From NCBI RefSeq assembly GCF_002434505.1, contig NZ_DJKE01000001.1:186001-250000 (forward strand): DNA of 64,000 nt, in the 5' to 3' direction. The position numbers and the translations under genes are program-made. This DNA is from Brevundimonas sp. UBA6550. GTDB taxonomy: Bacteria > Pseudomonadota > Alphaproteobacteria > Caulobacterales > Caulobacteraceae. The notes under the pieces were generated by a model, which saw nothing but the letters and a program-made list of their open reading frames with translations, ran no database searches and was not told the DNA's origin. This document shows positions 29,322 to 36,387 of this stretch, piece after piece. Every line of letters starts with the position of its first letter. Position 1 is the stretch's first letter.

Positions 29322-29951
29322 TTGCGCGGCGAAATCCTCAGCTACGATCCGATGACCGGCGATGGCCTGATCAGCGGCGACGACCTTCTGCGCTACGCCT
29401 TCACATCGACGACCGCCGATCTCGAACCCGGTCGTCGCGTCGATTTCGTCGTCCAGGACGACCGGGCTGTCAGCCTGATGGTGCTGCGCGAGGGGCCCTT
29501 GCCGCCCGTCGTCCATGCGCCCGAGCCGGACCTCGGCCTGTGGGGCTATTTCGTCCGCTGCCTGACCACGAAATACATCGACGGGAACGGCCGCGCCCGG
29601 CGCAAGGAATACTGGTCCTTCGCCCTGTTTCAGTTCCTGATCCTGATGCTGTCGTTCATGCCGATCATTGGTCTGGCCATCGCCGACGCCGAGACGGGGC
29701 AGGGCATCGAAGCCTGGGCCGTCGCTTGGATATGCATCGTGGCCCTGGTCTATTTCGGCCTCGTCATTCCAGGCGTCAGCGTCACGATCCGCCGTTTCCA
29801 CGACGTGGGCCTCAGCGGCTGGCTGATCCTGATCGGCCTCATTCCCTATGTGGGCGGCCTGTTCGTCTTCATCGTCAGCCTGCTGCCGTCGCAGCCGTGC
29901 GTGAATGTCCACGGCGCGCCGCCGAAAGGCATGGGTCAAATCCCACTTTGA
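29322..29951 (+). CDS. DUF805 membrane protein with cold-shock-like N-terminal domain (copy 1)
   Basis: 209 aa from a TTG start chosen by alignment with its neighbour at 30064 (both begin RGEILSYD). Residues 1-65 resemble a nucleic-acid-binding OB fold of the cold-shock type (ILSYDPMTGDGLISGDD, RRVDFVVQDDRAV). From about residue 80 comes a DUF805 domain with RARRKEYWSF, three to four membrane helices and IRRFHDVGLSGW. It is on the plus strand between minus-strand GTA genes gp11 and gp12, so GTA transcripts would run antisense to it. Role unknown; no clear ribosome site. Confidence 0.75.
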   Translation: MRGEILSYDPMTGDGLISGDDLLRYAFTSTTADLEPGRRVDFVVQDDRAVSLMVLREGPLPPVVHAPEPDLGLWGYFVRCLTTKYIDGNGRARRKEYWSFALFQFLILMLSFMPIIGLAIADAETGQGIEAWAVAWICIVALVYFGLVIPGVSVTIRRFHDVGLSGWLILIGLIPYVGGLFVFIVSLLPSQPCVNVHGAPPKGMGQIPL

Positions 29952-30063
29952 GAGAAATTCTCAGGAACCCTTCGCCAAGCTTGACCTTTCAGTCTTGCCC
30001 GGCGCACGTCGTCCGGCGATGCTCGCAAACTGCCGCTCGGCGGCGACAACCAAGGAGACCTCC

Positions 30064-30771
30064 GTGCGCGGTGAAATTCTCAGCTACGACGCCACGACCG
30101 GCGCCGGCCTGATCAGCGGCGACGACGGCGCGCGTTACGACTTCACCTCCGACGCGCTTCAGTCGCCGGCCGTGCCCGCCGCCGGCGTGCGCGTCGACTT
30201 CGTGCCCGAAGGCGCCGTCGCCACCCAGATCCTGATCCTGGCCGGCGCCCCCACCACAACCGGCGTCGCCGGCGGTTACGCGGCCTCCGCTGCGGTGGGC
30301 GCCCCGGGTTCGGGCTTCGACTTCAAGTCCGCCATGCTGTCGTTCGAGGGCCGCCTGCGCCGCTCGCACTTCTGGATCGGCTGGCTGATCCTGTTCGGCG
30401 TCAACATCGTCATCAGCTGGATTCCGATCATCAACCTGTTCGGCGTCGTCCTGATCTGGCCGAACCTGGCCATTTCGGTGAAACGCCTGCACGACATGGG
30501 CAAGAGCGGCTGGCTGATCGCCATTCCCTGGGTCGGCTCGATCATCGCCTTCGTCGCCGGCTTCGCCATGATGATCGCCGCCGCCGTGGCCAACGGCTAT
30601 TCGGAAGATTATTTCGAGAACAACCCCGCCGCCGTCTTCGGCATGATGGGACCGGCGTTCGGTCTGTTCGCCATCGCCGGCCTGCTGGGCCTGGCCTTCC
30701 TGCTGTGGATCGGTCTGGTCGACAGCCAGAAGGGCGAAAACCGCTTCGGCCCGAACCCCAAGGGCGAGTGA
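30064..30771 (+). CDS. DUF805 membrane protein with cold-shock-like N-terminal domain (copy 2)
   Basis: 235 aa from a GTG with AAGGAG seven bases upstream. Same architecture as the preceding gene: RGEILSYDATTGAGLISGDD N-terminal OB-like domain, a Gly/Ala-rich linker (residues 75-100), then a DUF805 domain with GRLRRSHFWIGW, VKRLHDMGKSGW and four predicted membrane helices. The two are tandem paralogues with 112 bp between them. A conserved histidine in the RLHD/RFHD motif is typical of DUF805. Function unknown. Confidence 0.82.
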   Translation: MRGEILSYDATTGAGLISGDDGARYDFTSDALQSPAVPAAGVRVDFVPEGAVATQILILAGAPTTTGVAGGYAASAAVGAPGSGFDFKSAMLSFEGRLRRSHFWIGWLILFGVNIVISWIPIINLFGVVLIWPNLAISVKRLHDMGKSGWLIAIPWVGSIIAFVAGFAMMIAAAVANGYSEDYFENNPAAVFGMMGPAFGLFAIAGLLGLAFLLWIGLVDSQKGENRFGPNPKGE

Positions 30772-30780
30772 GCTTCCAGG

Positions 30781-30866
30781 GGTGAATCGTGATGCGTGAA
30801 TCGTGAGCGGAAGGCGGCCTGCTTGCCAACGCTGCATCCCAGTCACGATTCACCGCTCACCCTTCA
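30781..30866. repeat. GANTC-rich palindrome 3' of gp11
   Basis: Left arm GTGAATCGTGATGCGTGAA and right arm CACGATTCACCGCTCAC form an imperfect inverted repeat with a 35-bp core. It holds three GANTC sites (30784, 30798, 30847), the CcrM methylase target in Caulobacterales. Lies between the convergent DUF805 gene and gp11. Confidence 0.65.
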
Positions 30867-30873
30867 CCCGTGA

Positions 30874-31407
30874 TCACATCCGCCGCGCGCCCAGGCTGAC
30901 CGCCCGCGCCAGCATCTGGGCGATCTGCGCCTCGGACCGCAGCAGGGCCGGCGCCCCGCCGTCGACCGCCACATTGACCGTCACCCCGCCGCCCGAGACC
31001 GGCCCGATCTCGCCGCCCGTCGCCGGCCGGAACACCTCCGGTCCGCGCTCGCCGACCAGATAGGCGCCCCCGCCCAGCACCGGCCCGCCCTCCGCCCGCG
31101 CCCCGCCGAAGCTGGACATGGCCGCCTGGATCGCGGCGCTCAATCCACCGCCCGGGCCGCCCTGCGATCCCGCCGCCGCATTGACCGCGTTCAGCACCGC
31201 TCGCGCCAGTTCGGCCAGCGACACCTCCCCGTCCGCCGCCGCCCGCGCCAGCGACCGCGTCAGGCTGTCGCCCGCCCGTCCGAAGGCGTCCTGGATGGCG
31301 TCAGCCGCCTCCTGCGCCGGCGCCTTCAACGCCTCCAGCGCCGCCCCGGCCTCGGCGGCCTTGATCGCGACCTGATCGATCCCGTCCCGCCCGAACTCAT
31401 CCGCCAT
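30874..31407 (-). CDS. GTA gp11: short tail tape-measure protein
   Basis: 177 aa, alpha-helical and Ala-rich, ending in the family signature FGGARAEGGPVLGGGAYLVGERGPEVFRP split over residues 98-128 and a C-terminal helix. GTA tails are short, so the tape measure is much smaller than in phages. The start ATG lies within the gp10.1 end (11-bp overlap). Confidence 0.85.
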   Translation of the reverse strand: MADEFGRDGIDQVAIKAAEAGAALEALKAPAQEAADAIQDAFGRAGDSLTRSLARAAADGEVSLAELARAVLNAVNAAAGSQGGPGGGLSAAIQAAMSSFGGARAEGGPVLGGGAYLVGERGPEVFRPATGGEIGPVSGGGVTVNVAVDGGAPALLRSEAQIAQMLARAVSLGARRM

Positions 31408-31573
31408 CCGGCCAAACCTCCATCAGTCGCGCCAGTCCCTCGCGCCCCAGCGGCGCCGTCCCGCGCGACGCCTGCGTCAGCATCCGCCACTCCTTCAGCG
31501 ACAGCCGCCAAAACGCCTCGGGCGCCACGCCCATCGCCGCCGCCAGCCGCAACATCTCGCCCCACGGCGTCAT
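31397..31573 (-). CDS. GTA gp10.1: rcc01693-type tail assembly chaperone
   Basis: A 58-codon ORF reading MTPWGEMLRLAAAMGVAPEA, then FWRLSLKEWRMLTQASRG, the pattern of the phage tail assembly chaperone family PF09550 (GTA rcc01693). It starts in the end of gp10 (ATGA overlap, 31570-31573) and ends inside the gp11 start. Such small chaperones are commonly missed by gene finders. Position and motif both agree with RcGTA order. Confidence 0.85.
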   Translation of the reverse strand: MTPWGEMLRLAAAMGVAPEAFWRLSLKEWRMLTQASRGTAPLGREGLARLMEVWPDGG

Positions 31574-31848
31574 CGTGCGGCGGCCGCAAACGCCTGCGCC
31601 ACCGCGACCGCCGCCTCGCGCGGATCGGCCGTCGCGACATCCGGCGTCGCCTCACCACCCCCGCGCAACACCGCCGCCAGCACCACCATCAAATCCCTCG
31701 CCGACAGCGCCTTCATTCGCTCCGCCACGGCCGCCATCCCGTCGACGCCCAGCCCCGTCTCGATCTCCGCCAGCGCCCCCAGCGTCAGACAGGCCCGACG
31801 CCGTTCGCCGCCGACTTCAACGACCACTTCACCCCGCGCCCCGTTCAT
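31570..31848 (-). CDS. GTA gp10: gene transfer agent family protein (tail chaperone-like)
   Basis: 92 aa of the GTA_gp10/Phage_TAC_11 family: GEVVVEVGGERRRACLTLGA, then LAEIETGLGVDG and a C-terminal region with an Ala-rich end. The ATG at 31848 has GGAG five bases upstream; a GTG one codon earlier is too near the ribosome site. Overlaps gp10.1 by four bases, suggesting coupled translation of the two chaperone-like proteins. Confidence 0.85.
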   Translation of the reverse strand: MNGARGEVVVEVGGERRRACLTLGALAEIETGLGVDGMAAVAERMKALSARDLMVVLAAVLRGGGEATPDVATADPREAAVAVAQAFAAAAR

Positions 31849-31871
31849 CACATCTCCAACTTCGATTTCGT

Positions 31872-31936
31872 GAGCGGTGAATCGTGATGCGTGATGCGTG
31901 ATCGATGCTTCTCCTCACGATTCACGATTCACGAGG
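31872..31936. repeat. GANTC-rich palindrome 3' of gp9
   Basis: Arms GAGCGGTGAATCGTGATGCG and CTCACGATTCACGATTCACG form a hairpin starting directly after the gp9 stop codon. Three GANTC sites at 31879, 31919 and 31926. Same design as the elements at 30781 and 32368. Confidence 0.65.
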
Positions 31937-31938
31937 TT

Positions 31939-32349
31939 TCATATCGCGCTGAACCCGATGGCGCCTGCGCTGGCCAGGCTCAGCGCAAAGGTCGCCTCGC
32001 CCTCGTGCTCGCCGGCGTATTCCAGCGCCGCGACCAGGAACGGCCCCTCCAGCACGCCGAAGTCCGGCACGATCAGCCGCCACCGCTTCGCCGCCTGGTC
32101 GAAGAAGGCTTCGCGCACCAGCGCGTCCGACGCCGCGTCGCGAAAGATGCCCTGCCCCGACACCGCCGCCGACTTCACGCCTGCGCCGGCCAGCAGTTCG
32201 CGCCACCGTCCGGCGCTGTCGCCGTCCGTCGCGTCCACCGTCCTGGCGTTCAGCGAGATCGTCCGCGCCCTCAACCCCGCCACCGTCGTGAACACACCAG
32301 GCGTCCCCTCGATCTTCAGCAGCATGTCCTTGCCGGCCTGTGCCGTCAT
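31939..32349 (-). CDS. GTA gp9: major tail tube protein (TP901-1 family)
   Basis: 136 aa from the ATG at 32349, which has GGGAG nine bases upstream (an ATG five codons earlier is possible). QAGKDMLLKI at the N terminus, TTVAGLRARTISLNA and SGQGIFRDAASD match the phage major tail protein TP901-1 family. Polymerises into the tail tube. Confidence 0.9.
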   Translation of the reverse strand: MTAQAGKDMLLKIEGTPGVFTTVAGLRARTISLNARTVDATDGDSAGRWRELLAGAGVKSAAVSGQGIFRDAASDALVREAFFDQAAKRWRLIVPDFGVLEGPFLVAALEYAGEHEGEATFALSLASAGAIGFSAI

Positions 32350-32367
32350 TTCCGTCTCTCCCATTGG

Positions 32368-32449
32368 TCGTGAATCGTGATTCGTGACGGGTGATTGCGC
32401 GCCGGCCGGCGTCGTCGCCGCTCACGACTCACGCATCACCACTCACGTC
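32368..32449. repeat. GANTC-rich palindrome overlapping the 3' end of gp8
   Basis: Arms GTCGTGAATCGTGATTCGTG and CGCTCACGACTCACGCATCA with a GC-rich core form an inverted repeat. The right arm encodes the last residues and stop of gp8, so the repeat has been taken into the coding sequence. GANTC sites at 32372, 32379 and 32426. Confidence 0.65.
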
Positions 32450-32842
32450 TTCCGTCACCGCCCTCAGCCGCACCACCGCATAGGTCCGCCGCCCGTCCCC
32501 GGCCGGAAAGACGTCGGCGAAGGTCGCCCTCAGGGTCGCCGTCCGCACGCCGTCGGCCTCCAGCGTCGTCTCATGCAGGCAGGCCCGCACCGCCGCCGCC
32601 ATCGCCTTGGCCTCTTCCGACCCGGCGAAGCGCGACACGCCCGTCAGGGTCAGCCGCTGCTCCACCCCGCCTCCGTCCGCCGCCACAGGCCGGCTCTCGC
32701 ACCGCCCCAGCGCCAGATAGGGACACAGCGCCCCTTCCGGCGCGTGGTCGTAAACCCGCCCCTGGATCAGGGCCGACAGCGCCGGATCGGCCTTCAGCGC
32801 CGCCACCATCGCCTTCTGCAGCGCGCCCTCGTGGTCCGTCAT
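32429..32842 (-). CDS. GTA gp8: DUF3168 tail terminator protein
   Basis: 137 aa of the DUF3168 family, including ALQKAMVAALKADPALSALI, YDHAPEGALCPYLALG and a closing strand RRTYAVVRLRAVTEDV. Caps the tail tube and joins it to the head connector. The start overlaps gp7 by ATGA (32839-32842). Its C-terminal residues VSGDA and stop are written by a repeat arm. Confidence 0.87.
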   Translation of the reverse strand: MTDHEGALQKAMVAALKADPALSALIQGRVYDHAPEGALCPYLALGRCESRPVAADGGGVEQRLTLTGVSRFAGSEEAKAMAAAVRACLHETTLEADGVRTATLRATFADVFPAGDGRRTYAVVRLRAVTEDVSGDA

Positions 32843-33135
32843 CGCGTCCGCTCCAGCTCCAGTTCGACCCGTCCCGGCCGCGGCTCCGCGATCAGACGGA
32901 TCGTCCAGTCCGCCCCGCCGAAGCGCAGCACGCGCCCGACCGCCAGCCTCGGATCGGCCCGCGTCCCGGCCCGCATCGTCTCGACCGACCGGCGCCGATC
33001 GCCCTCGCCGCGCTCGACCCGTCGCCGCGTCCCGGCTTTCAGCCAGATCGCCCCCAGCGGCTCGAACGTCACGCTGCGCCCGCCATAGGGCGTCTCGGCC
33101 TCCATCGGCTGGAACAGCCCCGTCAGCACCCTCAC
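32839..33135 (-). CDS. GTA gp7: head-tail connector (head closure/stopper)
   Basis: 98 aa, beta-rich, of the phage head-tail adaptor/SPP1 gp16-like family: RVLTGLFQPMEAETPYGGRS, LGAIWLKAGTRRRVE and a final LRFGGADWTIRLIAEPRPGR. Overlaps both neighbours by ATGA junctions (gp6 at 33132-33135, gp8 at 32839-32842), so gp6-gp7-gp8 are translationally linked. Confidence 0.83.
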   Translation of the reverse strand: MRVLTGLFQPMEAETPYGGRSVTFEPLGAIWLKAGTRRRVERGEGDRRRSVETMRAGTRADPRLAVGRVLRFGGADWTIRLIAEPRPGRVELELERTR

Positions 33136-33398
33136 AGCCGCACCACGCGATAGGGCGCGATCCAGGCCTCGACCGGCTCCACCGCCATGTCGGGATCGCC
33201 CCGCTCATAGGCCCGCAGCACCAGCATCAGGATCGCCAGCCTAAGCGGCGCGGGGGAGGTGGACGTCAGGCTCAACCCCACATCCGCCTCCACCCGCGCC
33301 CGCGCCGCCTCGATGAAGGTCTGGATCAGCCCGTCCTCGGCCTCATGCTCGACCCGCAGAAACAGCTTCGCCTCCGCCGCCGTCACCGGTTGCGCCAT
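33132..33398 (-). CDS. GTA gp6: head-tail connector/adaptor
   Basis: 88 aa from the ATG at 33398, which follows a GGAG at six-base spacing. The pattern VTAAEAKLFLRVEHEAEDGL, then IQTFIEAARARVEADVG, and a C-terminal WIAPYRVVRL is the gp6-like head-tail connector family. The frame stays open upstream into the REP-like element, giving a spurious 142-residue reading. Confidence 0.87.
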   Translation of the reverse strand: MAQPVTAAEAKLFLRVEHEAEDGLIQTFIEAARARVEADVGLSLTSTSPAPLRLAILMLVLRAYERGDPDMAVEPVEAWIAPYRVVRL

Positions 33399-33426
33399 GG
33401 CAATCTCCATTGTCGAACTCAGAATT

Positions 33427-33582
33427 CTCCCTCCCCGCCTCGGGGAGGGTGGTCGCGCAGCGACCGGGTGGGGGCGGCCCGGTAGGGACGCAGGCTTGGT
33501 AAGCGATCCCAGTCCGGTCGCCCTGCCGTCCCCACCCGGCTTCGGCTGCGCCTCAGCCACCCTCCCCCGCAGGGGGAGGGAA
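33427..33582. repeat. REP-like paired palindrome between gp5 and gp6
   Basis: Left half CTCCCTCCCCGCCTCGGGGA, then GGGTGG and a second stem; right half ends CCACCCTCCCCCGCAGGGGG. Its last ~60 bases (about 33523-33581) are identical to the right arm of the element at 55254-55315, indicating recent spread or conversion. Confidence 0.75.
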
Positions 33583-33595
33583 AGCCGCTAACGCC

Positions 33596-34822
33596 TCAGC
33601 TCGCGCTGAACTTCATGACTTTCAAAGCGTCGAAGTTCTGCACCCCGCCGCCCACGCGCTTGGTCGTGTAGAACAGCACATAGGGCTTGGCCGAATAGGG
33701 ATCGCGCAGCACCCGCACCCCCGCCCGATCCACGATCAGATACCCCCTCTGGAAGTCCCCGAACGCGATCGACAGACTGTTGGCCGCCACGTCCGGCATG
33801 GTCTCGATCTCAGTGACCGGATAGCCCAGCAGGCTCGCCGTCTCGCCCAGCCGCGTCGCCGGCTGCCAGATGTAGTTGCCGTCCGCGTCCTTGAACTTGC
33901 GCACGGCCGACACCGTCTTGCGGTTCATCACGAACCGCCCGTTCGGCCGATACTGGGCCTTGGGCGCATAGATCAGGTCGATCAGACGATCCGCCGGATT
34001 GCTGGCAGCGAACCCACCGGCAGCCCCCGACGCCACATAGCCGATCTGACCCCAGGTCTGTCCGGCATCCGCAACGGTGGGATAGGCCAGGAAGCCGCGC
34101 GGCTTGTTCACACCGTCGCCATTGACGAAGGCCGCCGTCTCCTGGGCCGCAAAGGCGTCCTCGACCTCGGCCGCCAGCCATTCGTCCAGATCGACCATGG
34201 CGTCGTCCAGCAGGGCCTGGGTCGCCGCCGGATTGGCGTAAAGATCCGCCGACGGGAACTCCAGCAGGGCCAGGGTCGCCGGATCGGTCTCGGGTCGCGC
34301 AGCGGTTTCCGCCACCCAGCCCGAGGCCACGCCCGCCGTCGACACCGGCTTTTTGAACACGCCCGCCGCCACCGTGCGCACCGTGGCGATCTCGCGCATC
34401 GGCGACGCCGCCATCAGACGCCGCTCGATGGCGCGCTCGGTCTCGTACGGCACGACATAGCCGCCCGAGGTCGCGCCGCCCGACAGGCCCGCCTTCACCT
34501 CCAGCGCACCCGATTGACCCGTCTTCAGATAGCCGTCCCACGCCGCCTTGGCCTCCGGCGCAGACGCCGGCTCGACCGGCTCGCCCCCAATGACCGGACG
34601 CCGGCTCTGGCTCATCACCCGATCCAGCCGCGCCTGGGCCGCCGCCACCGCCTGGTCGATGCGCGCCACCTTCTCCTCCAGCAGCACATCGGCCGCCGCC
34701 TTCTTCTCGATCTCGTCCAGCCGGACGTCGTTCGCCCCTTTGAACGCCTCGAACGCCGTCATCATCTCGCGCACGACTTCGCGCGCCTCGGGCTGGCCCG
34801 ACGCCTGTTTGGTCTCTTTCAT
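33596..34822 (-). CDS. GTA gp5: HK97-family major capsid protein
   Basis: 408 aa. Residues 1-100 are a coiled-coil, Glu/Lys-rich scaffolding-like delta domain expected to be removed by the gp4 protease; the HK97 fold follows, with GGYVVPYETERAIERRL near residue 122, FVNGDGVNKPRGFL and a C-terminal YTTKRVGGGVQNFDALKVMK. Start ATG with CCGGAGAG upstream. Forms the GTA head. Confidence 0.93.
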   Translation of the reverse strand: MKETKQASGQPEAREVVREMMTAFEAFKGANDVRLDEIEKKAAADVLLEEKVARIDQAVAAAQARLDRVMSQSRRPVIGGEPVEPASAPEAKAAWDGYLKTGQSGALEVKAGLSGGATSGGYVVPYETERAIERRLMAASPMREIATVRTVAAGVFKKPVSTAGVASGWVAETAARPETDPATLALLEFPSADLYANPAATQALLDDAMVDLDEWLAAEVEDAFAAQETAAFVNGDGVNKPRGFLAYPTVADAGQTWGQIGYVASGAAGGFAASNPADRLIDLIYAPKAQYRPNGRFVMNRKTVSAVRKFKDADGNYIWQPATRLGETASLLGYPVTEIETMPDVAANSLSIAFGDFQRGYLIVDRAGVRVLRDPYSAKPYVLFYTTKRVGGGVQNFDALKVMKFSAS

Positions 34823-34911
34823 GATCTCTCCGGTTGAAGAACCGCGCGTTGCGGTTAGGGTCGAGGCGTGAACCGCCTTCTTGATAATTTTGTCGTTCGA
34901 GACGTCGCCTG

Positions 34912-35715
34912 ATGTCCCATCTCACGCCGCTCGAAAGCGCCGTCATGGAGGCCATGGCCTGGCAGATGGGCGACAGCGTGCCCGATCTGACCGCCCAGGC
35001 GGCGTCCAGTTCGCCCGGCCTGCGCCGCAACACGGGCGCGGGCCTCTATTCCCAGTTTCTGGTCGACGCGGACCGGCGCACCGCCAATCCCGACGCCACC
35101 GGCCTGTTCGGCACGGTCCATGCGATGGTGGCGGACCTGCCCGATCCCATCGGCTTCCAGATCGAGCTGCGCCAGGGCCGGCTGATGGCCCTGCACGGCC
35201 AGAGCTATGGCCAGGACACCCGCGCCATCGACTTCTCGACCACGTCCTTCGGCAAAATCTTCACCATCGACGAGCGCGGCCAGTCCGTCCTGTATCGCCC
35301 CGCCCGCCGCCCGCCCGAAGTGATCGTCCCCCGGCCGAAAGCCGCCGCTCGACCGCCGGCGCCGGCCCAGCCGCGCCCTCAAACCCCGATCAAGACCCCG
35401 GCGACGAAGCCGGCGGACCACGCCCTGCCCGCCGCCGCCGCCCCGCCCGGCGTGGCGGAGATGCTCGCCGGCGTCTCCAACCCCACCGCCTCGCGCGGCG
35501 GCAAGCTGGCTCTGGTCTATCTCGGCGTCTACGGCCTCATTCTGTTCGCCGTTTTGTTCGCCCGGATCGCCCTGCACACCGGCTGGATCTTCGCCCTGAT
35601 CGTCGCCGTCTGGGCCCTGCGCTATATCCACAGTCCCAAGGGCCGCGCCAAGATGGCCGACCTCGCCGACCGCCTGGACCGCAACGGCGCCTTCCAGGCC
35701 CTCAAGCTACGCTGA
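34912..35715 (+). CDS. Hypothetical membrane-anchored protein inside the GTA cluster
   Basis: 267 aa, not recognised. Residues 1-130 look like a compact soluble domain (LESAVMEAMAWQMGDSV, DPIGFQIELRQGRLMALHGQ, DERGQSVLYRP); 135-185 are Pro/Ala-rich linker; two hydrophobic segments at about 198-245 (LVYLGVYGLILFAVLFARIA and WIFALIVAVWALRYI) should span the membrane, with a basic tail. It is on the plus strand, divergent from gp5 (89-bp gap) and overlapping the gp4 stop by 14 bp. Any GTA operon transcript would be antisense to it. Confidence 0.7.
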   Translation: MSHLTPLESAVMEAMAWQMGDSVPDLTAQAASSSPGLRRNTGAGLYSQFLVDADRRTANPDATGLFGTVHAMVADLPDPIGFQIELRQGRLMALHGQSYGQDTRAIDFSTTSFGKIFTIDERGQSVLYRPARRPPEVIVPRPKAAARPPAPAQPRPQTPIKTPATKPADHALPAAAAPPGVAEMLAGVSNPTASRGGKLALVYLGVYGLILFAVLFARIALHTGWIFALIVAVWALRYIHSPKGRAKMADLADRLDRNGAFQALKLR

Positions 35716-36160
35716 ACCTCGCCCCCGGCAGCATGGGAAACGTCACCAGCGACACCTCCCACAGGTCCACGCCGCTCAGCACCCGCAACCGTCCCTGACG
35801 CCGCGCCCGCGCGGTGCGATAGCCGATCGACAAACCATCCAGCGCCCCTGCCCGGCTCAGCGCCCCGGCGAACCGCGCCTCGGCCGACCAGTCCTCGATC
35901 CGGCCGCGCACGAACAGGCCGCGCGCATCCTCCACGATCTGATCCCACACGCCGACCGGCGCCCGCGCATCGTGCTGGTTCAGCATCCGCACGCCCCCGG
36001 CGCCCGTCCGGGCCACACTGTCGGCGAACGCTCCCGCCTGCACCACGTCCCCGTTCAGATCCGCCACGCCCCACAGGGAGGCGTAGCCCTGGATGACAAG
36101 CGGCCCGGATTTCTCCCTCCCCCTGCGGGGGAGGAGAGAAGCGCCTGCACCATCCATCAT
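35702..36160 (-). CDS. GTA gp4: HK97-family prohead protease
   Basis: 152 aa. Protease motifs: VIQGYASLWGVADLNGDVV, MLNQHD with the catalytic His, and GLSIGYR with the catalytic Ser. Processes the capsid precursor. The start is one of two adjacent ATGs after GGAGGGG and overlaps gp3.5 by ATGA. Residues 8-17 (SLLPRRGREK) are encoded by a short REP-like palindrome at 36112-36136 lying inside the reading frame. Confidence 0.9.
   Translation of the reverse strand: MMDGAGASLLPRRGREKSGPLVIQGYASLWGVADLNGDVVQAGAFADSVARTGAGGVRMLNQHDARAPVGVWDQIVEDARGLFVRGRIEDWSAEARFAGALSRAGALDGLSIGYRTARARRQGRLRVLSGVDLWEVSLVTFPMLPGARFSVA
36112..36136. repeat. Half REP-like palindrome inside the gp4 N-terminal coding region
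   Basis: CTCCCTCCCCCTGCGGGGGA followed by GGAG: a single stem of the same type as the outer palindromes at 33427 and 54819, without its partner half. It keeps the gp4 frame open. Confidence 0.55.
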
Positions 36161-36387
36161 TTCCCCTCCAACCGCCGCTCGATCCGCTCCACGGCCGCCG
36201 CCGTCGCCTCGCCCTGCGTCTCCAGCCGGGCCAGCCGTTCGGCGACCAGCCTCTGCTCCCCGACCCGCTGCTCCAGCGTCGCGATCCGCGCCGCCGCGCC
36301 TCCGGCCCAGACCAGGCCGCCGATGGTCTGCACGACCACCGCGATCAGCAGCGCCGTCGGCACGCGCCGGATTTGATGTTCGGTCAT
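36157..36387 (-). CDS. GTA gp3.5-like small membrane protein
   Basis: 76 aa. An N-terminal hydrophobic helix (ALLIAVVVQTIGGLVWAGG, residues 12-30) is followed by a charged coiled coil with heptad Leu/Val spacing. Located between portal and protease, like the small ORF g3.5 of RcGTA; ATGA overlaps on both sides (36384-36387 and 36157-36160). Function unknown. Confidence 0.75.
   Translation of the reverse strand: MTEHQIRRVPTALLIAVVVQTIGGLVWAGGAAARIATLEQRVGEQRLVAERLARLETQGEATAAAVERIERRLEGK

Noticed and set aside
28501..32450. CRISPR array from the GTGAATCGTGA repeats
   Set aside because: Units are short, degenerate, arranged as inverted repeats in separate gaps, with no spacer structure or cas genes.
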